A stretch of DNA of 64,000 nt. It comes from Breviolum minutum Mf 1.05b.01 (Eukaryota > Sar > Dinophyceae > Suessiales > Symbiodiniaceae). Position numbers and translations under genes: made by a program. Under the pieces are notes generated by a model. That model worked only from the letters and a program-made list of their open reading frames with translations, ran no database searches and was not told the DNA's origin. Within the stretch, counting starts at the first letter, position 1. Each line of letters begins with the position of its first letter. The stretch is from assembly GCA_000507305.1 (NCBI GenBank), contig DF240459.1, positions 1-64,000 on the forward strand, given 5' to 3'. Below, piece after piece: positions 47,746 to 58,223 of the stretch.

Positions 47746-48156
47746 CTAATTCAAGGCACTGTCGCGAGAGGCTCCATAGTAATACCAGCCCAGCAAGGCA
47801 CATAGGGATCCAAAGACCCGGATCCAAATCGGCTGAATCTCTGCTGGATCGAACAAAATCCCGAAACAAGTGGTAGGGAAAACAAAAAGGGCAATTCCAA
47901 TGAGCCCAATATACAAGCCTGTGATTTTGGCTGCTTTGCGTGCTGCCATTGGGACACTTCGATCAGATTGTCCAGCTTGGTCGTTTGGAAGAGCCATGGA
48001 TGCCCGTCGCAGCACCACGGGGATGAAGCTCAACTTCCAGGACTTCCAGTGACGTTTGGACCTCCTCGAGAGTGGTACGTTAACCCGGTTGACCCTGTTG
48101 ACCTCGTTCGAAGGTGCGATGTAAGGGCGGGAAACTGAACGAACTGCTTGGATCAT
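47746..48156 (-). CDS. Small membrane protein with two helices
   Basis: A continuous minus-strand frame runs from an ATG at 48156 to TAG at 47746 (136 residues). The N-terminal third is rich in Arg and Ser with few acidic residues (MIQAVRSVSRPYIAPS), which would suit an organelle-targeting peptide. Two hydrophobic segments follow: GLYIGLIGIALFVFPTTCFG and, after a short loop, IRVFGSLCALLGWYYYG. The pattern resembles small two-to-four-helix proteins of unknown function in bacteria and algae. The gene may be intronless, or this may be a last exon, since a CAG inside could be an acceptor. Confidence 0.6.
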   Translation of the reverse strand: MIQAVRSVSRPYIAPSNEVNRVNRVNVPLSRRSKRHWKSWKLSFIPVVLRRASMALPNDQAGQSDRSVPMAARKAAKITGLYIGLIGIALFVFPTTCFGILFDPAEIQPIWIRVFGSLCALLGWYYYGASRDSALN

Positions 48157-48199
48157 GGCTCAAGGCTCAAGGGGCACTTGAGATGAATATTCTGAACCA

Positions 48200-49800
48200 G
48201 AAGCAGCATACTTTGACAACGTGGTTTGCTTTTGCTCAGTCATGTGCAATGAAAAACAAGCACTTTTTCTGGAGAGAGCTGTAGATTTCAACTCCAGGAT
48301 ACTCCAAGCAATGATGCTACATTAGTTTGGTCATCATTGGACATATAATGTATATATACACTACATTGCTTAATATAAACTGCACGGTTCAAACATATTC
48401 TTTGTTTCCCTGCAGAAAATGCTAGTGGAACCTGCAATGACTTCCGACTTCACTGCACCCATGCACAAATAATCACAAACAACGTCCTCTGACTCAGCAG
48501 CCCATCTTAGACTCCTGGCGAGGAGCTGCAGTTGATGCGGTCAATTTGCCATATCAACTGATGTCAAAGTGCATTTGTTTCGAACATCCGGGAATTTGAT
48601 CATGGATCATGGGTAACAGAAAAACAAATTGGAAAATGCATCGGACAGCTAATCTAAATCTCCTAAACAGAAAGCGCTCTCATGTTTTGTTTTCGGGAAG
48701 CAAACTTTGAGTTTTCCACTGGCCTCGGCCTATGGCTTCGCGCATCGGTCTGCAAAGTGACATCGTCGTTTGAACAAGTGACAAGATGTGAGTCTTGCAA
48801 CAGGAAATATGCAGTCGTTGAACATACATAGTGTATACATAAATATATTCGAGCCTTACTGGCCTGACTCAAACTTTAAGATGACCACAGTTCTGCTGCA
48901 AATGTGAGACCATGGCAATTGATCAAACACCAAGCATGATACTTTCTGCCAAATGGGACTGCACGCATTTCACTGGCATGAAACAATGTCCAAACCCACA
49001 AGCACCTGGGGATGTCTTAGACCCACCTTGCAGGACTTGCGGAGATGCTTCTATACTTGGCATGGTGAAGTAGTGGTTGTATGTTGTGAAGTTGGTGCAC
49101 GTGTCTAAGTGTGTATACACAGCTAGTATTACATGAGATATATAGATATCATATGATATTATATTCATATTGTATACAGTATATGTACACATCATATGTG
49201 CCTACAGTATATACACACAGTAGTGTATGTACATGAAAGATTTCAAATACATGTTCATAGGTTGATACACAGTATACATATCAAAATACTTGAGTAGGTA
49301 CATACAGTAGATACAAGAAAAACAACGTTAGCAATGAACAAGCACTGTTGTCTTTACTCTCACCTCTTCAGACTAACTCTCATACCATTTCAGAATGTGG
49401 AAGCTAGAAGTAAGAAGCTTTGCGAAATGTATCAGGTACGATATAGTATATCATATGGTATATCTACACTATTGCGACTGTATCTGGTGTGTACGTGCAT
49501 TGCTGTCTCTTGAAGGCATCCTTGCAGAGCACGAAACAATTCAAGTTCTGTCACACTGAGAGCCCTACGGCAAACGTGTCCGACGGGTGACTTCTACCTG
49601 TAGGGCGAGCAAGCGGCCAAACTTAAATAGAGTTGGCTGCACGGATTGAGAAATCATGGTCCTGATACTGCGAAACCCCTCATACTCCGAAACCTTTTTT
49701 GAACAGACTGTCAGTGCAGTTCAGATTTGGAAGTATATGTCATGCGGATTCTCAAATGGTACCTTGAAATTTCCTGAAGATAGGGTTTGTTGAGCACCCA
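48200..49800. other. Mostly non-coding AT-rich stretch
   Basis: A minus-strand segment near 48930-49030 (ASPQVLQGGSKTSPGACGFG) might be an exon. Otherwise I see only AT-rich sequence and dispersed TATACA-type repeats around 49130-49320. Confidence 0.35.
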
Positions 49801-49837
49801 AGTCTTGGATGAGTCCAATGATAGCCTATGGTGATTA

Positions 49838-50330
49838 AACATACATGATTTGGGGGCATCCTGCTACTAAAACACGCAGAGCACCCTTATGGGCTGTTAA
49901 AGCCACAAAAGAAACAAACCCCTCGACTTCGCATTGCTGAGATCCAGAACTGTGTCCGCACAATGCTGCTACCGCAGCAGCAGCTGGCAATGGTGGAGTA
50001 TGGAAATCAACATGCATCAAATTTATAGAGATGCCTGAGTGCCAAGAGTTTCATTTGCTTTTGACATGTGACAAATTATTCTTTGTCAAGTCATTTTTCC
50101 TTTCATATGCACAACCATAAAGGGACGAGACCAACTGGCTTACTCTCAAGCAAAAACATTGCAGTCTGTGCTGGGGGTTTCAAATTCATGGTGTTGACCT
50201 TACACAGCCTGCAGTTCGGATCAAAACACAAGGGGCACCTGCAAAACACCGCAACCCTCTCAGCCAGCATCTGTCTGCCTAAGTCATGCGAATGAGACTT
50301 GCAGAGGCATGTTTTTTTCATCGTTGTGCG
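49838..50330 (-). CDS. Two possible exons, one Cys-rich
   Basis: A block near 50165-50325 reads HSHDLGRQMLAERVAVFCRC and then PLCFDPNCRLCKVN; the CxC, CF and CxxC spacing could bind zinc. A block near 49838-50010 reads MHVDFHTPPLPAAAAVAALC and GFVSFVALTAHKGALRVLVA. Both are on the minus strand and unassigned. Confidence 0.35.
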
Positions 50331-50582
50331 CGAAAAACTCTGCCAACTTGCCAAGCTCACAAAAAAATGCCTGTTATATAGATTATATAGTACATACATA
50401 GTACATAGGTCAACGTGAGGCCGTTTAAATATGGTTTCATTTCTTTCCTCACTTGGATGTGCAAATTGTCAGACGGATTCCTCAAAAGTGGGATGCCCAC
50501 TAGATGTGAAACAAATAATATCATTGGTCATACTAATTTTTAATTACAATGAAAGAACATCTAATTTCAATTAGATTAAATC

Positions 50583-50610
50583 AGTATATATATATATATA
50601 TATATATATT
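50583..50610 (+). repeat. AT dinucleotide repeat
   Basis: An uninterrupted AT run in the non-coding stretch before the retroelement. Confidence 0.85.
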
Positions 50611-51008
50611 CTCGACTTGAATCAACGCAACCATGCACAAACATCACCATCCCACCAACTTTAGGGGGGTATGCTCCCGTTGTGATAAAACGCTGAGCCA
50701 CAGCAGTTTACGCGGCAGTGTGGCGAGTAAGTATTCCCACCGCAAAGAAATGTTTGACATGTGACGCATTTTGCCTCACACTTTGAAAGTCAAAAAGAAA
50801 CATCTCACACATGAATCAGCAGGAAATTCAGCAGTTCTTTTTCCTCCCGGGAACTTACAAGTGATGCCGGCGAGATCATGTTGATTCCAGGGACCCTTGA
50901 GTTATGAAATAACTATGGGTCAGAGTTGTGGTGCGAAAGGGTCACACACAAACTAGCTTTGAATGGTCACAGACACATTAACATTTCAACACCCATGGTC
51001 AACTAAAA

Positions 51009-53264
51009 CTAAATAACACCCCCTGGAAAAACAACACTAACAAAAGACTGCCAAAAATTTCCTGGTAAAAGGTCTGAAGGGAAATCCACTTCAGCAAGGT
51101 CCCAACCCTGCTGAAGGGTCCAACTATCTTCAAGACAAGGCCATCTGACGGGTTGCTGGCACTGTCGATCCATTCGAACCAAACACGTGCCTGCAAAGCA
51201 TGATAGGCCGCTTGAGAAAACTGTGCGATGAGGTGGATATCGCTCTGGGGGCTGGAAGCCTTTATCAGAGAAGATACCGCACACTCATTGTCAATGAACC
51301 ATAACACATCACGGGACCGAAGGACTTCAGGGTGGACGATGGGCACCAGCAGGCCACATATAGTCTCACCGGGACTGATTTGTTGTCGTCGTTCCAGCCA
51401 TGACTCCAAAACGGCTGGAGGGACAACACAGGACCGTCCTACGGGAACTGCAGTACCGTCGAAAATCACCCAACCCAAACGAAGAACACCGTCTTCGAAT
51501 GAAGCATCTGAGTAGATGACGACAGGTGGTGGAGCATCACTACGAACATGGACATCACGAGGGAGAGAAATCGAAACCATAGCCTGTAGAAGGTGCAAAG
51601 TGCGGATGTCCGACTCAGACAAATTGGGGTCCGTTCCATGTTGTTTCTCAGTGAGAAGAGGTCCGGCGATCTTGCCGGTATGGCCGGAACACATAGAGAA
51701 AAGCCAACAAAGGTCTCCACGTAGTTTACCAGCTTCGTCACGAGAGAGAGTCTTCTTCTCGAGCGCATCCTGGAGCTTGGACAAGACTTTAGCCTGGGTG
51801 GTAGTCTTGGGTTGGAACCGAACAGTGCCACCATGTGAGAAATCAGCAGTATGAACTGAGGTGCCCAAGTAGTGTCGATTGGCTGTTGGAGGAAAAGACT
51901 TGGCCGGCTGTGGGGGGGCACCCATCAATTGAAAGACAAGTTGGATTCCTCGTTGAGAAACATCAGCATCTGCAATGACTTCCATGGCAAGCTGGTCATC
52001 GAAATACGCAGCTCCCAGAGCTAACGCACAACGACGGGCGATGCCGATGCCAAGGGAAGGAAAGCGATTGAAGGCCACCACTGCGGATTCCAATCCGTAC
52101 GCTAAACCATGCAGTACAGTGAAACGCCAGCCAAGAGAGCCGACGTACACTGCGACCACTGAGTATGCTAGGTGCTCTTCTCGAACAGGAAGTCCACGAT
52201 AGGCATCGGGTAAGTCATCTGTTCCGATGCGAAGGACAAGCCAAGAAGGAATGTCCGGTACATCGAGTGTACTAGATAACATAGCAGCCACGGAAGCGAC
52301 AAAGTCTACCGAAACAGTGTGGATGGTCTCAAACAACGTGGTGACAGTATTGTGGCCACTCTTGCGAGCGTTATCAATCACCCGCTTTTTGCCGTCCGAC
52401 TGAACTACTAAGAATCGCTCCATAGGCCGCCATGCTCCCACACCGAACCTGTCGTCCAACTCTTCTTAGTAAAGAAAGGGGAGCAAAAACGTTTCTCCTG
52501 CTCATCTTGGGTATAACTGCCAGGATATCTTCGTGGAAACGAGGAGGGCCCGAATGAATCTGAACAATCCTGTTGATAGCCTCCTCGGCCGCAGGTCCTA
52601 GCCAGTCTTGTAGCTCTGGGGCAGTAGAAGGTGTGACATGACGAAAGACACCGCTATTCGCCAAGACACCGACAATGGGAAAACCCTCCACAAGGGAGGA
52701 GCCAAGGCTCAGGTCTGGCCACCGGAGAAGGATAGCCAGTGTAGCACAAAAAGCTGGTCGCTTTGATGCAGCCACCACAGCTGCACTGGGAGAGCGCATA
52801 GTCGCCAACCAATCTTCCAAGGGAACCAACGCCTGGGCCACAGAGCGGAGGATACGTCGCTGTTCTGCTGCACGAGGGATGAGGTAGACCTGCCATTTGG
52901 TCACTGCTTCCACCATGAAGCAGACATCGGCTTCTGGCCAAGGTTTGGCTTTGAAAGGTGAAGGGAGCAGAGCAGATTGCGTCATATGTGCTTCAACCCC
53001 GAGACCTGGTGGTAAAAGGTGATCAAGACCACGAGAGCTGGAGGAAGGATAACGTTGACCGGACAGGCCGGAGTAGATGAAAGTGCGGTCACGTCCGAAG
53101 ATAGGTGTCGGCCCCAAGGAGGCAACGGGTTCCCCACGCATCTGCTGCCACACCGCAAACTCCTGTAGTCTGCTGAGGCGACAGTGTGCAAGACGATGGT
53201 GCACCTGCAAAAGGAGTTCATCAGGGAGAGCAAGGTGGGCGAAACACGTAGGGAGCAGCCTCAC
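51009..53264 (-). pseudogene. Reverse transcriptase and RNase H, frameshifted
   Basis: The first part (53264 to about 52500) holds the connector and N-terminal region, with VEAVTKWQVYLIPRAAEQR and LVEGFPIVGVLANSGVF. After a frame change and a TAA near 52470 the RT palm follows: RVIDNARKSG, a motif-A-like GTDDLPDAYRGLP, VAFNRFPSLG and the catalytic box YFDD. RNase H follows with VVIYSDASFEDG, GETICGL, WFIDNECAV and IDSASNPSDGL. The end of the protein (EDSWTLQQGWDLAEVDFPSD) is in another frame and stops at 51009, so a third lesion lies near 51.13 kb. No integrase or chromodomain is present. The RT resembles DIRS-like elements. Confidence 0.85.
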
Positions 53265-53291
53265 AACATCTGCTGCGTCTAAAAGGTGCGG

Positions 53292-54631
53292 TCAGACGTC
53301 CAAACGACCAGGTTCCCACACTGTGCCTTGAAGACGAGCCTGCAACACGCCATCTCCTGGATCGATAGTAGGGTGGACAAACTTGGCCTGTAGCAGATGG
53401 GGGAGCAACGTCAAGAGGATCATGATTGATGGGATATGGAAACCATTACCAATGAGAGAGTTGCGCTGTTGCTCACGTTTGGCAGGCGGTGTGTTCACAG
53501 ACATCACTGCTGCCGGAGGAATGCACATGGTTGCACATCTCTCAGCGGAGTTGGGTTGTCGCGAATCGTCACGACGCCACAGCAAAGAGTGTGACTCGTA
53601 GGATCCCGGTGGAAATCTTCGACTGTCAGCATAGAAGCGTTCTGCTGCTTCTGGCGAGCAGGATGGGACTCGGTCATCAGGGTGGTAGAATTCCCGGGTG
53701 AAAGTGTGGAAACCACCACGGCCGCCTTGAGCCATGACCTTGCTAGGGTCAAACGTTGGTGTGAATTGGTAGTCCCAAACAACTCGACTAGGGAAAGGTT
53801 TCTTGCCCTGATACCGCAACTCAAGAGGAGATTTACCTTGAGGTGGATCCAACTCCAATCCTTAGGTAAGGGGGTGTCGACACCGAGACTACCCTCCTCA
53901 CTAGCCATCCAGTAAAGTCGTTTGCGGTGGACCCATCCAAAGAAACCGGCCTCGATGAGGATGGGAGAGCACTGGAGCCACTCGTCGTATTGCTCTTGAA
54001 CCTGTTTCGGCATCGAAGCAACGTTTTCGAGAAGGAGAATGAGAGTGATACCTTCCATCTCTGGTAAATCCTTGAACTCTTTACGAAGTCTATGAAGGTG
54101 CCATGGTTGGAGGGATCTGGGGTCGGAAAGTCCCTGTCTAGCAGAGTTCAGAGCACTGTTACCCTGACATGGACTCCCTCCACCCATAATCACCGCCCGA
54201 GGCTTCCGACGGGTCAACAAACCCCGGAAGTCCGCTGCCTTGACCTGCTCCACCGCCTCATAGTGCACCAAGTGAGGAAGAACTGCCTGGGCACATTCGC
54301 GAGCTGTGGAATCGGTTTCAGCTGCAACACCGTACACTGTAAAACTGACTGAAAGCATGGCTATGGCAAGGCCACTGATGCCGGACCAAAGCTCAATGAG
54401 GAGAAATGTGCCCTTAGGGGGAATAGCCCAAACTGCTTGGGGTAAGTCACCCTTGCCCCTCCAAGTCAAAGGTTTGGCTGCGCTCAACTTTTCCTCCATG
54501 TCGGAACGAATGCTGACCGTGCGAACTGACCCTGACGATGAAAAAGGCGCTGGAGCCGGCTCGCTGGACGTAGTGCACCGGGCTGGGGAAGGAACCGCCA
54601 TGACAGGATCTGGAACAGAAGGTGTGTCCAA
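53292..54631 (-). pseudogene. C5-cytosine DNA methyltransferase domain, frameshifted
   Basis: Family motifs appear in order. Motif I is LIELWSGISGLAIAM (SAM binding). Motif IV is GGGSPCQGNS with the catalytic PCQ cysteine. Motif VI is LLLENVASM with ENV. Motif VIII is HRKRLYWMA. Motif X is RNSLIGNGFHIPS. Motifs I-VIII are in one frame (54631 to about 53860) and the target-recognition and motif X part is in another (about 53858 to 53292), so one indel near 53.86 kb breaks it. The upstream frame opens with TTG, not ATG, and follows the gag-like part after a TAG, so it was a polyprotein domain rather than a free gene. A TGA at 53292 separates it from the RT in the same frame. C5 methyltransferases carried by dinoflagellate retrotransposons are known from published work; self-methylation of new copies was proposed. 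Confidence 0.85.
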
Positions 54632-54673
54632 AGGCCCAACGGCAGGTCCCCCCAGTGAAGGGGGGTGCTGTCC

Positions 54674-55719
54674 CTATTCGGCTGGATGATTCAACCGATT
54701 GTGAAAGGAGCTGGCACAGGGTTTCCCTGAGCTAAGCTTCACGTCACAGACGTGAGCATTTTGGCAACCTCCTTTGCAACCACGACCATCGTTAAATGGT
54801 TTACAGATCTTCTTCCCACCTCGAAGCATCGAGATGGTTTGATGAGCGTCGCTCTTCACCATGCGCTCGCGCTTGGGAGGTGGTGCAGGAGGTGTCTCTG
54901 CTTCACGCTTGGGAGCTCTCTTGTTCGGCTTGTCATCTTGCAGGACTGGGGACAGTGAGGGTGATCGCCACTCCAGATGAGTGTTGTGTAGTGCTTCTGG
55001 AAGCGCTGAGGCGATGGTGTACCCCCGTCTCACCAGGGAGGATACTTTCCCCCGAGTCAACTGGTCGTTTCGCTGAAACCACCAAAGGCTACCTTGGCCG
55101 TATTCCATGCAGCATCGAAGACTTTCGTCCGCATAGCCCTGTGTCACGCGGGGCCATGCAGCGATCCTTGCCATCATAGTCCCGGGTAACATAGCTCCCA
55201 GCCCAACTCCATGCGTACATCAATGTACGCAAGCCAAAGTAGTACTGAATGGCATTCGTGATGTCCAGTGGGGTGTCACGGTCAAACTCCAACTTGAGGC
55301 CGCCAGGAAGTGCCACACTATCCTGGCTCTTAGGGATAGAGCTGGAGACGATGCTGCGAACTTTGCGGACATCCACCACTGAGATGGTACCTTTCCGAAA
55401 CTCGCGGTACACCCGAGCACGGAGGGCATCACAGGGGTCAAGGAAAGGGTCAAGCTCAATGCCATACTTTGTCTTGAAGTCCTTGGAGAGCTGGGAGTTG
55501 GTAGCTTCAGGAAGCGGTTCGTCAAACCTGGAGTAGCTTGAACGAGGTCCTCAATGGCCCGTTCCCACGAACCAAGTAGCAGAAATCTTCAAGGGTGTCG
55601 ACACTGTGTTGCTTCACGAAGGAGTCGGCCCAGGTTCGATTGACATTATTGGCGGCCGCCAGGCAACTTTGAAGTCCACGATCGGATTGGAAGACATCGA
55701 TGCGAGATGCTTGCGTCAT
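54674..55719 (-). pseudogene. Gag-like segment with CCCH zinc finger, frameshifted
   Basis: Coding starts with MTQASRIDVFQSDRGLQSCL at 55719 and passes through three frames. The middle part (VYREFRKGTISVVDVRKVRS to NAIQYYFGLRTLMYAWSW) lies in a different frame, and the last part runs from about 55190 to a TAG at 54674. The end has CKPFNDGRGCKGGCQNAH, a C-x8-C-x3-C-x3-H finger followed by more Cys and His, after a basic, Pro-rich linker. RNA-binding fingers of this type fit a nucleocapsid role. The TAG is in the same frame as the methyltransferase that follows, so the intact form was probably one polyprotein. At least two frame changes and one nonsense codon make it inactive. Confidence 0.65.
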
Positions 55720-55739
55720 GGTTACTTGGGCCAAAAAGT

Positions 55740-56138
55740 GCTGACAGGATGAAGGTCACAGACTTGATCTCTGCACCATCACTGATTTGCCACAAGCAAT
55801 CCAAATGCTGAAACGGAAAATTCACAAATAGAAAAAGCAAAACATCACAGGGAGAGGAAGGTGTTACCGTCATGACGGGTAACAGAGTCAACTACATCAA
55901 AGTGACAACACCGCCGAGAAACTGAGGAACCCCGGAAACAAAGCAGTAGGCAAGTAGCCAGGGGGCCCCCCCCAAGGCTGGACTTCCTTACTGCTTTCAA
56001 AATGGTCCCCTCATCCCCTAAACTTGCGAGGTAAAGAAAAGTATTCAAAACTGAAGGTCGAAACGTATAAGTAGAGGAGCTGCTCAAAGGGGGAGAGGAC
56101 GGACAGCTGCAACTTTTTCATAGACAGGCGCCGGGCAT
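55740..56138 (-). other. Spacer between recombinase and gag-like region
   Basis: About 400 bases have no long frame on the element strand. They include a G-run with C-run complement near 55965-55980 and a near-palindrome at 55863-55883 (GTTACC...GGTAAC). This may be an internal promoter, a leader, an intron, or the border between two elements. Confidence 0.5.
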
Positions 56139-56338
56139 CTTAGTGGCTCCAAGCGCATTGCTCGGCCAAGGCGGCATAGGTAGCACGCGGCATCCGAGCC
56201 AGACATCGTTGGCAAAGCTGGGCTCGCAACACCGTGCTGAAACCCTCGCCAACCTTCGCAGGATCCTGCGGGAAAGGCCGATCACGGCACCATGGGATCT
56301 TGGGGCCTTCATCTGGAATCAGCCGGACCACATGCACT

Positions 56339-58216
56339 TTAGCCCCTTGCTGAAACCACTGCAGTGAGATGTCCGTGTCCTGCTCCGGAAGAACTCCCAC
56401 AAGGTCCATCGGGTGAGCTGTCATCATCGGAATTGGAAGCAACCGGAGATGGGGGAGCACAGTCCTCCAATGGCAACTCCGGCTCTTCAATCCCATCCAA
56501 GGCCCCATCCTCCACTTCGATGCAGCCGAGGTCTTCATCTGCCACCACCTCCTCAGGGTCGATCTCAAAGGGGTCACCAACAAAGTGTTCGTTGACCGCC
56601 ATGAACTCCGGCCACGTCCATGCATCCCGGACCAACAGTCCCTTGTCAGACATAGCCAGCTCAGCTTGTTTCCTTCGAAAGACCTTGAAGAAGCGCTTGA
56701 GGATGCAGCCCTTGACCTGGGCAGATCTGTGAACCTTCTGCCCAGCGTAGTGAAGAGACATGTCGTGTCCAGCTCTCTCCTTACGAGTAGGCTGTGGTCC
56801 GCCTCCTGCTGGGATTTCAACCCACGATCCGATAGCTTGCGTGCTATCTTTGTCCAGACGTAAGCAGTTGCCTAACGTCGGCATGAAACGCCGAAGTCGG
56901 TTGTAGCCAGCGGTCACCGACTCACCAGCCTCAACACCTGTCTCTAGCAAAGTGCCACGAAGGAGTTCTAAGAACCTGGATCGTGCCATGGGTCTGGAAA
57001 GGTCGAAGGGGGTGCTGTCGCTCACCTCCCACAAGTCTTCGGCACTGAGGCGTAGACTTGGCCACAAGTACCCAACCTCCGGCAAAGCTTCGTGAGAAAA
57101 GAAATCCTTCAAGGTGGCGCATAACGACCAGCCTTGAAAATGGACTTCAGGAGTGCTCCAGTTGTACGCCGGACGAGCTCCTTGTCGACGTGATTTTCCC
57201 TGGCTGCATCGGAATTCGATGAAATCCTTGTGGCATTTGACGAGGGTGCTCCTTTGTATGTGTTCAAACCGAACACACGACACCGCTGACTGGATCATGA
57301 ACGCCAGGAGGACCGACTTGGTGCCACGGGAGCGCGATGCCAGGAGCACCAAATTCACAAGTTCTCCTGGAGAAAGTTCGAGGGCTTGGGATCCAGTGTG
57401 GGTCACGGCATGCATCTTGAACGGTCTGGTGAGGAAGTGGTCAGTGGGTAAGCGGCACCCCATCTTCTCCGAGAACCAATGGCATGCATGCCACATACTC
57501 GATGCGGCCGTTGGTCCACCACTGGCAACTTCACGAAGAAATTCACTAAGTTGTAGTGGTGTAGGGGCTGGAACTGAATACCCCCTCTGCACGGCCCACC
57601 GTTTCCATCTCCGCATGCTCGAGGTCAAAGCTCCAATCCGTTGAAAAGACAAACGAGATGGTGCCTCCATCAACGTGTCCTTGAACTTCTGGAGCTTCAT
57701 CGGGTCCTGGAGAGCCGACCACGAAAGGCCCAACTCGGTGACATCGATGAAGTCCTCGAGGAGCAGCTGGAACAGTGCATTCAGCTTGATCTGCTTGGTG
57801 GCGTGCTCCTTCACAGCCGGGTCTGCGGCAGCACAGGCCTGCAAGACCGGAGCTGGACCACGAAAGCCAGTATCCAAAACGCGGCGGACTGTCGGTGTGA
57901 TGCTGGTCGACGGTGCAACTTCCAAACGCAGGCTGGGTTTCTGAAGCTGAGATGATGACCTCTCCTCCACCACCATGTCGATGGACTGCAGCAAGGCATC
58001 ATGAGCTCTGTGGCCAGCCAAGGTGAACACCATCGCCATGCCAAAAGCCTCATCGGCAGAGTGCTTGCCATACTTGGCTTCGAACTCCTCCACCATAGCA
58101 GCACCTGTAGGCCATAAGTTGTGAAGGTCACGGCATGTTTGCACCCCAATGCCCGTGAGGAAGGTCAAGAAGGAATCGTTGCGCTCCGTCAGCAATTCCA
58201 TCAACAAAGGCTCCAT
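56339..58216 (-). CDS. Retroelement ORF2, tyrosine recombinase
   Basis: ATG at 58216 gives 625 residues; the frame is open further upstream to 58768 but there overlaps ORF1. Residues ~170-280 look like the helical core-binding domain of phage-integrase-type recombinases. The catalytic half has Arg316 (SCVRFEHIQ), Lys341 (QGKSRR), a box II NRLRRF with Arg442, and HYAG with Tyr490 as probable nucleophile. The usual His of HxxR appears as Asn439. Such enzymes insert DNA circles without a DDE integrase, as in DIRS elements and Cryptons. After residue ~590 the frame ends in a low-complexity tail. Another frame then continues to 56140 with ISLQWFQQGAKVHVVRL and CQRCLARMPRATYAALA, so a frameshift near 56.43 kb probably cut off a C-terminal domain. 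Confidence 0.75.
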   Translation of the reverse strand: MEPLLMELLTERNDSFLTFLTGIGVQTCRDLHNLWPTGAAMVEEFEAKYGKHSADEAFGMAMVFTLAGHRAHDALLQSIDMVVEERSSSQLQKPSLRLEVAPSTSITPTVRRVLDTGFRGPAPVLQACAAADPAVKEHATKQIKLNALFQLLLEDFIDVTELGLSWSALQDPMKLQKFKDTLMEAPSRLSFQRIGALTSSMRRWKRWAVQRGYSVPAPTPLQLSEFLREVASGGPTAASSMWHACHWFSEKMGCRLPTDHFLTRPFKMHAVTHTGSQALELSPGELVNLVLLASRSRGTKSVLLAFMIQSAVSCVRFEHIQRSTLVKCHKDFIEFRCSQGKSRRQGARPAYNWSTPEVHFQGWSLCATLKDFFSHEALPEVGYLWPSLRLSAEDLWEVSDSTPFDLSRPMARSRFLELLRGTLLETGVEAGESVTAGYNRLRRFMPTLGNCLRLDKDSTQAIGSWVEIPAGGGPQPTRKERAGHDMSLHYAGQKVHRSAQVKGCILKRFFKVFRRKQAELAMSDKGLLVRDAWTWPEFMAVNEHFVGDPFEIDPEEVVADEDLGCIEVEDGALDGIEEPELPLEDCAPPSPVASNSDDDSSPDGPCGSSSGAGHGHLTAVVSARG

Positions 58217-58223
58217 AGCTGAT

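Noticed and set aside
48160-48180. Second relict spliced leader (TGGCTCAAG, also near 41926 and 13125)
   Set aside because: Only about nine bases match and the TTTT part is absent; such matches are expected by chance.
56140-56820. Independent 226-residue protein overlapping the recombinase
   Set aside because: Most of it is a shadow of ORF2. Only its end (56140-56430) looks real, and that is best read as the frameshifted ORF2 C-terminus.
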